Shown: in pieces, positions 48,655 through 56,403 of the stretch
Numbering within the stretch: position 1 is the stretch's first letter
Layout of the letters: each line of letters opens with the position of its first letter
From: Prevotella sp.
GTDB taxonomy: Bacteria > Bacteroidota > Bacteroidia > Bacteroidales > Bacteroidaceae
Direction of reading: 5' to 3'
Assembly (NCBI GenBank): GCA_017475265.1
Contig: JAFVFY010000066.1
Coordinates: 62,001-126,000, forward strand
Length of the DNA stretch: 64,000 nt
Notes under the pieces: generated by a model
Told to the model about the DNA's origin: nothing
Databases searched by the model: none
Seen by the model: the letters and a program-made list of their open reading frames with translations, nothing else
Made by a program: the position numbers and the translations under genes

Positions 48655-48760
48655 CATCCAAATTATCGATTATTTACTATCAACTATTGACAGCAGAGTG
48701 GAAGAAGCAACATTAGATTATTCATATATTTGCGGCCAAAACAAACTACTACAATTAAGT

Positions 48761-50155
48761 ATGAAGAAAACAACTTTGTTTTACATATTGTTTGCCCTGT
48801 CTTTCTGCTGCAGGATGACGGCTGCATCAGGAGTGTATGACGTGCGCGATTTTGGAGCCAAGGGCGACGGAACGACGCTCGACCACGGAGCTATCAACAA
48901 GGCAATAGAGGCTGCAACGGTGGACGGTGGCGGACAGGTGGTGCTGTCGGCAGGCACGTATCTCTGCGGCAGCATCCGGCTGAAGAGCAATGTCGATTTG
49001 CATCTGATGGCTGGGGCAAAGATACTGGCTGCCCCTGCCTCGATGAAGGCTTACGACGAGAGCGAGTCGTTTGGTGGTTTCCCTGAATACCAGGACGGCG
49101 GGCACACCTATTTTCATAATAGTCTGATTTGGGCCGAGGGACAGCAGAACATCAGCATCACAGGTCATGGGATGATCGACGGTGAAGGTTTGACAAAGCG
49201 CGATACCGAGAAGGCGGGCAACGTGCAGGGAGGCAGCATCGGCACGGGCGACAAGGCCATTGCCCTGAAGCTTTGTCGCAACGTCACCATCCGCGACATC
49301 ACCATCTATCGTGGCGGACACTTCGCCATCATTGCCACCGGATGTGACATCGGAACTATTGACAACGTGACCATCGACACCAACCGCGACGGCATAGACA
49401 TCGACTGCTGCAAGTACTTCACCGTGAGCAACACGAAGGTGAACACGCCCAACGACGATGCCATCGTGTTGAAGAGTTCGTATGCGCTAAAGCGGCCCGT
49501 GCTTTGCGAGCATATCCTTATCACCAACTGCATCGTGACGGGCTATAAGCTGGGCACATTCCTGAGTGGCGAGTATATCCCTGAGGAAGTGAACTGGGTG
49601 TGCGGGCGCATCAAGCTCGGCACAGAGTCTAACGGTGGTTATCGCAACATCACCATCTCCAACTGCACCTGTATGTGGAGCAGCGGCCTGGCCTTCGAGG
49701 AGGTGGATCAGGGGCGGATGGAAAACATCACAGTCTCGAACATCTCGTTGAGCCACGTTCACCATTACCCCATCTACATCACGACGGGTTGTCGCAACCG
49801 TGGGCCAAAAGAGGTGACGCTTATGTCGTCGGCCCGTGACATATATATTAATAATGTGGTGGCCGATGATTGCGACTCTTTGGCCGGCATCATCATCACC
49901 GGCATGGAGGGCGAACCCATCCGCAACGTCTCGCTGTCGAACATCCGCATCCAGTATCGTGGCGGCGGCAAGAAGGTAACGACGCCCTATCGCGAGCAGG
50001 GCACGAACTACCCCGAGCCACGATGGGCCGGCCCCACACCTGCATACGGTCTCTTCGCCCGTCACGTTGATGGCCTGCATCTGCAGAACGTGAAGTTCGA
50101 ATTGATGCAGCCTGACGAGCGCCCCGACATCATCCTTGAAGACGTAACGGAATAA
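48761..50155 (+). CDS. Glycoside hydrolase family 28 (polygalacturonase-like)
   Basis: An exported pectin-degrading enzyme of 464 residues. The signal peptide (M-K-K-T-T-L-F-Y-I-L-F-A-L-S-F) decides the start; the frame is open 21 codons further up. The GH28 beta-helix begins D-V-R-D-F-G-A-K-G-D-G near residue 26. Catalytic acids are expected in N-R-D-G-I-D-I-D near 209 and N-T-P-N-D-D-A-I-V-L near 228; G-R-I-K-L-G-T-E near 283 matches the R-I-K substrate motif. The next gene encodes a likely pectin-binding protein, suggesting joint action on plant cell wall. Confidence 0.9.
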   Translation: MKKTTLFYILFALSFCCRMTAASGVYDVRDFGAKGDGTTLDHGAINKAIEAATVDGGGQVVLSAGTYLCGSIRLKSNVDLHLMAGAKILAAPASMKAYDESESFGGFPEYQDGGHTYFHNSLIWAEGQQNISITGHGMIDGEGLTKRDTEKAGNVQGGSIGTGDKAIALKLCRNVTIRDITIYRGGHFAIIATGCDIGTIDNVTIDTNRDGIDIDCCKYFTVSNTKVNTPNDDAIVLKSSYALKRPVLCEHILITNCIVTGYKLGTFLSGEYIPEEVNWVCGRIKLGTESNGGYRNITISNCTCMWSSGLAFEEVDQGRMENITVSNISLSHVHHYPIYITTGCRNRGPKEVTLMSSARDIYINNVVADDCDSLAGIIITGMEGEPIRNVSLSNIRIQYRGGGKKVTTPYREQGTNYPEPRWAGPTPAYGLFARHVDGLHLQNVKFELMQPDERPDIILEDVTE

Positions 50156-50179
50156 GGAGTTTTAACATACCTAAACGAA

Positions 50180-51721
50180 ATGAATAAATTGATAATTATG
50201 TCGCTACTTCTGGTGATGGGTAGCGTGTGTCATGCAGAGGATATCACCATCCGTTATAAAGGTACAACGGCAAAGGTTGACCAGAAAGTGAAAGATAGCG
50301 TAAACGTAACGGTCAGTGGTGCTAACGTGGAAATAGAGAGTCTGTATAAAAGCCACAGGCTCACACTCCTACTGACGGGTAAGAGCGATGACGGACAACT
50401 GGTGCTGAAGACTGCCGGCAAGGCTAAGGTGAAGCTCGACAACCTGACGCTGACCAGTCAGGAGGGTGCTCCGCTGTGGCTAAAGAACAAGAAAAAGGTG
50501 GAGGTTGTGGCTGCGAAAGGCACGAAGAACACGCTGACCATCACCGCCTGCAACGATACGGCCAATCATAAGGCGGCCACCATCTGGGCTAAGGATAAGT
50601 TGCTGCTTTCAGGTAAGGGCACGCTCAACGTGATTGCTACTGGCGACGGCTGCAGGGGCATCAAGAGCAAGAAAGACATCACCATCGAGGAACTGACGCT
50701 CAACGTGACGACATCGGGCAATAACCTCGGCGAGAAGCCATTTGGATTCGGCGATTTCCCTGGTTTCGGCAATGGCAGCACGATGCAAGGAGGTTTTCCA
50801 ATGCCTCCCTTTGGCAACGACAGCATCAAGCTTGGCAATTTCCCCATGCCGAATTTCGGAGGACAGATGCCTAACTTTGGAGGACAAATGCCCAACTTCG
50901 GCGGACAGATGCCGGACTTCGGAGGACAGATGCCTGATTTTGGTGGCGGATTCCCTCCCTTCGGTAACGACAGTACAATGCAAGAAGGCATGGGCGGCTT
51001 CATGGGCAAGCACAAATATGTAGCCTCAACCAAGGGTATCGCTTCGAAAGGCAAGATCACAATCAATAGTGGTGTGGTCACCGTCCGTACCTCCACACCT
51101 GGTGCCGAGGGCATCGAGGGTAAGCAAGGTGTGGTGTTTAACGGAGGACAGGTGGATGTGCTGGCTACTGATGATGCCGTCAATGCCAACGCCACTATCG
51201 CCTTCAATGGCGCTCATGTCACGGCTCGCAGCACCACCAACGATGCTGTTGACTCCAACCCCAAGACAGGCTTCTTTACGCCCTTTGGCGGCAACAACAA
51301 TACCAACAGCCAGGAGGCTGATACGGCTATCGTGATTCGTGGCGGCACGGTCTATGCCTGGAGTCAGGTGGGCTCGCCAGAAGAAGGGCTCGACTGCGAC
51401 TTCTCCCCCCTCGTTATCGAGGGCGGCTCCATCTTCTCTGTGGGTGGCGGTATGGGCGAAATGCCCTCTGTGCCCACCAATGCCACAGCCAAGCAACCCA
51501 CCGTACTGCTCATCGGTCTCAACATCACGAAAGATGAGCCCATCACGATTTGCGATGCCAACGGCAAGTGCATTGACACCATCACCATTCCGTTCTCGTT
51601 GCGTCGCAGTGCCAGCCTCGTCACCAGTCCATCCTTCAGACCGGGCAATACCTACACGGTAAAGACGAAAGGCTACGAGAAGACCTTCACGTTAAACGAG
51701 CCGTTTACAACAATTCGTTAG
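50180..51721 (+). CDS. Secreted Cthe_2159-like polysaccharide-binding protein
   Basis: A 513-residue exported protein (signal M-N-K-L-I-I-M-S-L-L-L-V-M-G-S) resembling the DUF4353/Cthe_2159 family of beta-helix proteins that bind cellulose and polygalacturonate. Family features: L-T-L-T-S-Q-E-G-A-P-L-W near residue 93, G-D-G-C-R-G-I-K-S-K-K-D-I near 154, and A-S-K-G-I-A-S-K-G-K-I-T near 283. Residues about 181-272 are an inserted low-complexity region rich in F, G, M and P, with five M-P-N/D-F-G-G-Q heptapeptides. It starts 24 bases after the GH28 gene and is likely co-transcribed. Confidence 0.82.
   Translation: MNKLIIMSLLLVMGSVCHAEDITIRYKGTTAKVDQKVKDSVNVTVSGANVEIESLYKSHRLTLLLTGKSDDGQLVLKTAGKAKVKLDNLTLTSQEGAPLWLKNKKKVEVVAAKGTKNTLTITACNDTANHKAATIWAKDKLLLSGKGTLNVIATGDGCRGIKSKKDITIEELTLNVTTSGNNLGEKPFGFGDFPGFGNGSTMQGGFPMPPFGNDSIKLGNFPMPNFGGQMPNFGGQMPNFGGQMPDFGGQMPDFGGGFPPFGNDSTMQEGMGGFMGKHKYVASTKGIASKGKITINSGVVTVRTSTPGAEGIEGKQGVVFNGGQVDVLATDDAVNANATIAFNGAHVTARSTTNDAVDSNPKTGFFTPFGGNNNTNSQEADTAIVIRGGTVYAWSQVGSPEEGLDCDFSPLVIEGGSIFSVGGGMGEMPSVPTNATAKQPTVLLIGLNITKDEPITICDANGKCIDTITIPFSLRRSASLVTSPSFRPGNTYTVKTKGYEKTFTLNEPFTTIR
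50846..50950 (+). repeat. Five 21-base units encoding M-P-N/D-F-G-G-Q/G
   Basis: The units differ mostly at third codon positions while the peptide stays nearly constant, which suggests selection on the protein repeat rather than recent DNA expansion. Confidence 0.85.
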
Positions 51722-51829
51722 CATAATTATGGAACAGGTTCGGAGATGAATGCCGGTACGGTGATTACCGACGCAGAGCACACCCTGAAGCCTTTTGACA
51801 TAGGCTTCGGGGTTATTCCTATTTTGCTG

Positions 51830-51837
51830 TACCTTTG
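51830..51837 (+). promoter_or_regulatory. Orphan -7 box facing the Nudix-HAD gene
   Basis: TACCTTTG on the plus strand, but the next plus-strand gene starts two kb away. It may be a remnant or drive an antisense RNA. The 51722-51838 gap also has a GAAGCC/GGCTTC hairpin. Confidence 0.3.
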
Positions 51838-51838
51838 T

Positions 51839-53149
51839 CTATATCAGGTTAAAGTGGCGCAAGGCATTCAGGACGCCGTCATCATCAACGGAAGTGGTTG
51901 TATAGTCGGCCACTTCCTTTAGTGATTCAAGGGCATTACCCATAGCCACACCGATACCGGCAGCCTTGATCATGGAGGTGTCGTTGCCGCCGTCACCGAA
52001 AGCTATCGTGTTCTGAGTGTCCAAGCCCAAATGCTCGGCCATTGCTTTGATACCCTCTCCCTTGTCTGCTCCCTTTGCCGTAATGTCAGTAAAGGCAGGA
52101 TGCCAACGGCCAGAGGTACAGCTTGGAATTCGCTTCATCAGCTCGCTTTCATAATCTGCAGAGAAAAATGCCGTCAGTTGGAGTATTCGCTGGCTTAATA
52201 CCAAGTCCAACGGCTTGGCCATGTTCAGATTCTCCACAGCCAACTCACCGCGGAAGACGCTGTCAACTTCTCCTTTCGGGTCAAGCACGGCCACGTCTTT
52301 CTCGCCAATGACAATCAGTCCGTAACTCTTCTCCTGAGCATCCTGAACGACCGTCTGCACATCATCCTTCGGTATGTTCCTGCATCTGATTTCCTTGTCA
52401 CCGACGAAACACAAAGCTCCGTTGATGGTCACATAGCCGTCTATCAAGTGTTCGATGGCTCCGAGATTGGTGATTATCAACGGCGGACGGCCAGTGGCAA
52501 TAAAGACCTTATGGCCGTTAGCCTTGGCTTGGGTAAGGGCGAAGATGGTGGAGGGTGGGATTTCATGGGTCTTGAAACTGACCAATGTCCCGTCTATGTC
52601 GAAAAAGAGAGCGGTGCGTACCAGCTCTCGAGCGTACTTCATCCCCAACTCCTTACGGAAGCATCTCTTAAACTCACTCTCGAAGTTAGGGGTCAGTATG
52701 TCCTTGCCTATTGCTTCGCGAATTTCCTGCATCGTCCAAAAGCGGCCACCGTCCAGTTCCTCTGCTGAAGGTCGTATCTCACCATCGTATATAGTGCGAT
52801 GCACATACACCAGCTCACGCTCCCGCTTGCTTTCAAATACATACTTGTCGATGAACTCAGGCACGAAGTCCGTGATGCCTAATTCTTCACGAACTTCCCT
52901 ACGCAAAGCCATTTCCGGAGTCTCACCATAGTCGATATGTCCCCCAACAGCTGTGTCCCACTTCCCAGGCTGTATATCTTTCCACTCTGGCCGACGTTGA
53001 AGATACACCTCGCCCTTGGAATTGAACACATGCAGATGCACAACGGGGTGCAGCAGCTTTGAGCCGCAATGACACTCACCCCGTGTGGCAGAGCCGATTA
53101 CTTTTCCTTCTTCGTCTACTATCGGAAATATCTCTTGCTGATTATCCAT
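51839..53149 (-). CDS. Nudix hydrolase - HAD (Cof-type) phosphatase fusion
   Basis: A 436-residue two-domain protein. Residues 1-165 are a Nudix domain with the box G-x5-E-x7-R-E-V-R-E-E-L-G (G-E-T-P-E-M-A-L-R-R-E near residue 75), similar to IPP-isomerase-like Nudix proteins. Residues 178-436 are a HAD-IIB (Cof) phosphatase with F-F-D-I-D-G-T-L near 181, T-G-R-P near 218 and G-D-G-G-N-D near 385. Both active sites look intact. The fusion suggests two-step clean-up of a phosphorylated metabolite; the substrate is unknown. Confidence 0.9.
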   Translation of the reverse strand: MDNQQEIFPIVDEEGKVIGSATRGECHCGSKLLHPVVHLHVFNSKGEVYLQRRPEWKDIQPGKWDTAVGGHIDYGETPEMALRREVREELGITDFVPEFIDKYVFESKRERELVYVHRTIYDGEIRPSAEELDGGRFWTMQEIREAIGKDILTPNFESEFKRCFRKELGMKYARELVRTALFFDIDGTLVSFKTHEIPPSTIFALTQAKANGHKVFIATGRPPLIITNLGAIEHLIDGYVTINGALCFVGDKEIRCRNIPKDDVQTVVQDAQEKSYGLIVIGEKDVAVLDPKGEVDSVFRGELAVENLNMAKPLDLVLSQRILQLTAFFSADYESELMKRIPSCTSGRWHPAFTDITAKGADKGEGIKAMAEHLGLDTQNTIAFGDGGNDTSMIKAAGIGVAMGNALESLKEVADYTTTSVDDDGVLNALRHFNLI

Positions 53150-53171
53150 ATTATTTGAGTCTAATCACGTG

Positions 53172-53179
53172 GCAAAGTT
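53172..53179 (-). promoter_or_regulatory. -7 box of the Nudix-HAD gene
   Basis: Minus-strand TAACTTTG, 23 bases from the start codon. Confidence 0.5.
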
Positions 53180-53375
53180 ACGGAAAAAACATCAGATTCC
53201 ATGCTTATTTGCCTCTTCTACCACTTTTTTTATCATCTTTTTGAAAATATGGAGCCTATTTACAAGAAATGTAGTAAATTTCCGCTTTGTCCCCCTCCAA
53301 GACTTCACCCGTCCTAAGCAGAATCACCTTGCTTTGGGATTTATTTTTAATAGTTGTTTGTAGCTGTTTCTATCT

Positions 53376-53690
53376 TTACTTCGTGCCACCGCCGAGTGCG
53401 ATGTAGAGGGCGATGATGGCCTGGGCACCGTCGTAGAGGTTACTGGCCTCGCTGAGCTGGGCGGAGAGGAAGGACTCCTGGGCGGTGAGCACTTCAAGAT
53501 AGTTTGCCTCGCCGCTTTCCATCAGATAGTGGGTGGCGGTGTAAGCCTCGTGGAGCACCTGCACCTGACGCTGGTAGTAGCCGTGCTTCTCGCGGGCGGC
53601 CTGACACTGGGCCACGGCCTTGTTCACCTCCTTACCAGCATCGATGACAGTCTGTACGTACTCTTTCTGCAGTTTCTGCTCAGTATTTTG
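53376..53690 (-). pseudogene. C-terminal fragment of a TolC-family outer membrane efflux protein
   Basis: About 100 codons match only the last part of TolC/OprM-like proteins: V-N-K-A-V-A-Q-C-Q-A-A-R, A-T-H-Y-L-M-E-S-G-E-A-N-Y-L-E-V-L-T-A-Q-E-S and A-L-Y-I-A-L-G-G-G. The fragment is joined to a promoter box (53695-53702) but has no start codon after it. The barrel and most of the coiled-coil are missing, so it cannot be functional. Confidence 0.75.
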
Positions 53691-53694
53691 GCTG

Positions 53695-53702
53695 CAAAGG
53701 TA
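53695..53702 (-). promoter_or_regulatory. -7 box before the TolC fragment
   Basis: Minus-strand TACCTTTG, placed a few bases from the truncated frame. It may be the promoter of a deleted gene. Confidence 0.45.
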
Positions 53703-53785
53703 CGAATAAATGAGCAAAATAGCATGTATTATCACAATATTTGTTTATTAACTTTTACATGCGTAAGGAAAACAATATTTCTTTG

Positions 53786-53793
53786 TAACTTTG
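53786..53793 (+). promoter_or_regulatory. -7 box of the small lipoprotein gene
   Basis: TAACTTTG about 40 bases before the start at 53834; -33 not clear. Confidence 0.5.
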
Positions 53794-53833
53794 CAGCCGA
53801 AAAGCCAATTATTTATCCATTAATTATTTAATT

Positions 53834-54325
53834 ATGAAGAAAACATTAGTATTACTGGTGGCTGCCGCCCTTGGCATGTCAGTCACATCGTGCAAGCAAC
53901 AGGGTCAGCAGATCCAGAGTGAAGCAGTGGAAACAGCAGTGGAGGAGGTCGTGGAAGCTGCTCCTTCTTCTGTAGAGATGATGACCAGCCTTTTGGAGAA
54001 GGCCAAGAGCGAGGGTGCCAATTTGAGCGTTGATGAATGGAAGGACCTCTACAAGCTGTCTTTCGCCCTGATGGTTCCTCACATACTGAAATCTGCCGAA
54101 TTTGAAAAGGCCGTGTTGGAAGGGAAAGCTGATTCCATCGAAAATCCTGAAAATGCTGAGGCGATAGAGAACGGTAAGAAGGAGTTTGCTGCTCTCACCC
54201 CAATTCTCGAGGAGTTGACAAGCATTATGGAATCCTTCCCCAACGGTAAGGCCGTCTTGGATGACAAAGAGTTCGGGAAAGGGTTGATTGAGGAGTTCCA
54301 AATCCCTGAAGCCTTCCAGATGTAA
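53834..54325 (+). CDS. Small lipoprotein of unknown function
   Basis: A 163-residue protein with a lipoprotein signal (M-K-K-T-L-V-L-L-V-A-A-A-L-G) and lipobox S-V-T-S-C at Cys20. The mature part is acidic and mostly helical; V-D-E-W-K-D-L-Y-K-L near residue 67 and P-N-G-K-A-V-L-D-D-K near 136 are not tied to a known family. It is monocistronic, with its own promoter and a terminator-like hairpin. Confidence 0.75.
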   Translation: MKKTLVLLVAAALGMSVTSCKQQGQQIQSEAVETAVEEVVEAAPSSVEMMTSLLEKAKSEGANLSVDEWKDLYKLSFALMVPHILKSAEFEKAVLEGKADSIENPENAEAIENGKKEFAALTPILEELTSIMESFPNGKAVLDDKEFGKGLIEEFQIPEAFQM

Positions 54326-54345
54326 GACTATTCCTTATAGATAGG

Positions 54346-54377
54346 AAAGGAACCCGCAATTGTAGGCTCCTTTTCGT
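54346..54377 (+). terminator. Probable terminator of the small lipoprotein gene
   Basis: AAAGGAACC pairs with GGCTCCTTT with one mismatch, then TCGTTTT. Confidence 0.5.
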
Positions 54378-54408
54378 TTTAATTGAGAATTCTGCCCTTG
54401 CGGGGCTA

Positions 54409-55488
54409 CTATTGAAACGTGAAGTCTGTTTTCTCCACGCCAGGTCCGTAGATAGTGCGGAAGTCGTTCTTCATGGAAATGACGGTGTAGCCGGCTTCAC
54501 GCCATTTCGCCTCACGCCTTGCCCCCTCTTCGAGGTCGGCATGGTCGCGGGCATCATCGTCGGCGACGAGCATGAAAGTGGCTGTGCGGTGCTTCTGGTT
54601 GCTCAGGCAGTAGTTGTGCATGGCGCAGTCGCCACTGCTGTTGCCGAAGGAGAGCACGGGCACCTTGCCAATCTCCTGGCTGATCTGCAGCACCTTGTTG
54701 GTCTTCAGGTTCTTGATGATGAGGCTGTCGGTGCGCACTAGATACTCATCTTTTCCCATAGTGTAGTCGACACCTGGCTCCTCGCCTTGCTTTTTGGCCA
54801 TGAGGCACACGTCCATGCCGATGACCCTGTTGGGCTCGATGCCGAGTGACTCTACCAAGGAGCGGCAGATGAAGCGGTCTGAGCCGGAGATGACGTAATA
54901 GGTGAAGCCGTTGTCCTTCAGATAGTCCATTACCTCGAGCATGGGCTTGTAGAAGCTCTGGGCGTAAGTCATGCCCTTGAAGCCGTTGGCGGGCTTGGCG
55001 GCGTAGGTCTTCACGTAGGCATCGAACTCGGCGATGGTCATGCCGGCGTAGGCCTTGGCGGCAGCGTAGGCGTGCTTCATGTCGAAATGGGCAGGCAGGG
55101 GTGTGCCGTTACGCACGAAGTCGCGGATGTTTTGTGCCGTCTCGTGCACATCGGCCGGGGCCTTGTCACGGTAGGAGGCATCGTCGAGGACACGGTACTC
55201 CAGCAGGTTGTACTCGAAATAGGTGGGATAAAGTTCGCCTAAGAACGTGCCGTCCATGTCGAAGGTGGCGATGCGATCCTCAGCGCTGATGTAGTTGGCT
55301 GACTTCGGGTTGGTGACGTCCTCGACGTATGTCTTGAGGGTGGTCAGCGCCACGCACTGGTTCCAGGATTGGAAATACTCTTTCGACGACGTGGGTGCTA
55401 CGGACCTGATACTGCTGCACGATGTCAGCACTGTCCCCTGCACAAATGCGCACAAGAGGACGATGATTAAGAATCTAATCTTTTTCAT
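54409..55488 (-). CDS. HAD-superfamily phosphatase, exported lipoprotein
   Basis: A 359-residue protein with a lipoprotein signal (M-K-K-I-R-F-L-I-I-V-L-L) and lipobox V-L-T-S-C (Cys24). HAD motifs are complete: F-D-M-D-G-T-F near residue 76, V-I-S-G-S-D near 202 and S-F-G-N-S-S-G-D near 288. The helical cap between motifs resembles phosphoserine-phosphatase-like enzymes. It probably acts on phosphate esters in the periplasm. Confidence 0.85.
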   Translation of the reverse strand: MKKIRFLIIVLLCAFVQGTVLTSCSSIRSVAPTSSKEYFQSWNQCVALTTLKTYVEDVTNPKSANYISAEDRIATFDMDGTFLGELYPTYFEYNLLEYRVLDDASYRDKAPADVHETAQNIRDFVRNGTPLPAHFDMKHAYAAAKAYAGMTIAEFDAYVKTYAAKPANGFKGMTYAQSFYKPMLEVMDYLKDNGFTYYVISGSDRFICRSLVESLGIEPNRVIGMDVCLMAKKQGEEPGVDYTMGKDEYLVRTDSLIIKNLKTNKVLQISQEIGKVPVLSFGNSSGDCAMHNYCLSNQKHRTATFMLVADDDARDHADLEEGARREAKWREAGYTVISMKNDFRTIYGPGVEKTDFTFQ

Positions 55489-55529
55489 TGTTGTTTGTCT
55501 TTTGTTGCGCTTAGTTCACAATCTGGCCG

Positions 55530-55537
55530 CAAAGTTA
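55530..55537 (-). promoter_or_regulatory. -7 box of the HAD lipoprotein gene
   Basis: Minus-strand TAACTTTG, 42 bases from the start codon. Confidence 0.5.
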
Positions 55538-55677
55538 CATTATTTTTATGATTTATCGGCGATAATAAAAAGGTTTTTAACATGATTTTTAGGGAAAACT
55601 GTTCACTGTTTTGCCTGTAGATAATGATTCCCGCAAAAAAAAACAATTAAATGTGCGCTTTATTGAAAAATAATAAT

Positions 55678-55685
55678 TATCTTTG
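55678..55685 (+). promoter_or_regulatory. -7 box of rsmI
   Basis: TATCTTTG. Transcription would start near 55691, just before the in-frame ATG at 55693, which makes the later ATGs (55708, 55714) better start candidates. Confidence 0.5.
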
Positions 55686-55713
55686 CACCGTCATGGAAAG
55701 GGAAGAGATGTAT

Positions 55714-56388
55714 ATGGGCATATTATATGTTATACCCACGCCTGTGGGAAACCTTGAGGATATGACGTTGCGGGCCATCCGCCTGTTGCGAGAGGCTGAC
55801 CTCGTTCTAGCTGAGGACACACGCACGTCGGGTATCCTGCTGAAGCATTTCGACATTAAAACGCGACTGATGTCGCACCATAAATTCAACGAGCACGGAA
55901 CCAGTGCTGCCATCGTTGAACGGTTACTCGCTGGCCAAACTGTGGCTCTTATCAGCGATGCAGGTACGCCAGGAATCAGCGACCCTGGCTTCTTCCTCGT
56001 CCGTGAGGCAGTTCGTGCAGGCATTGAGGTACAGACGCTTCCGGGTGCCACCGCCTTCGTACCAGCTCTAGTGAGCAGCGGCCTTCCCTGCGACCGTTTT
56101 GTGTTTGAGGGCTTTTTGCCGCAGAAGAAGGGGCGACAGACACGATTGGAGGCTTTGCGTGATGAGCAGCGTACGATGGTGTTCTATGAGTCACCCTTCC
56201 GTCTGGTCAAGACACTTCAGCAGTTTACTGAAGTCTTCGGGCCTGAACGTCCTGCCTGTGTGTGCAGGGAGATTTCAAAAGTGCATGAGGAGGCGGTACG
56301 CGGGACCCTTCAAGAACTTGTGGAGCACTTTACCGCAAAGCCGCCCAAGGGCGAGATTGTCATTGTAGTAGGCGGAGATAGCCAATAA
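55714..56388 (+). CDS. rsmI: 16S rRNA (cytidine-2'-O)-methyltransferase
   Basis: RsmI methylates the ribose of C1402 in the decoding centre with SAM. From ATG 55714 the product (224 residues) begins M-G-I-L-Y-V-I-P-T-P-V-G-N-L-E-D, the canonical opening. L-A-E-D-T-R-T-S-G near residue 33, S-D-A-G-T-P-G-I-S-D-P-G near 78 and Y-E-S-P-F-R near 155 complete the family pattern. In-frame ATGs at 55693 and 55708 are alternatives that add 7 or 2 residues. Confidence 0.93.
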   Translation: MGILYVIPTPVGNLEDMTLRAIRLLREADLVLAEDTRTSGILLKHFDIKTRLMSHHKFNEHGTSAAIVERLLAGQTVALISDAGTPGISDPGFFLVREAVRAGIEVQTLPGATAFVPALVSSGLPCDRFVFEGFLPQKKGRQTRLEALRDEQRTMVFYESPFRLVKTLQQFTEVFGPERPACVCREISKVHEEAVRGTLQELVEHFTAKPPKGEIVIVVGGDSQ

Positions 56389-56403
56389 CCGATAAAATAT
56401 GCC

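Larger units (their letters stand above)
48035..48760. other. Gene-free stretch with decayed and repetitive DNA
   Basis: Holds a ZIP-transporter fragment (48065-48145), a strong hairpin terminator (48199-48233), short repeats near 48320-48395 sharing CCAAGGAAATAAT, four 22-base tandem units (48411-48498) and the GH28 promoter (48647-48654). No intact gene is seen. Confidence 0.7.

Noticed and set aside
52448..52931. Two open frames opposite the Nudix-HAD gene
   Set aside because: They are antisense shadows without family features.
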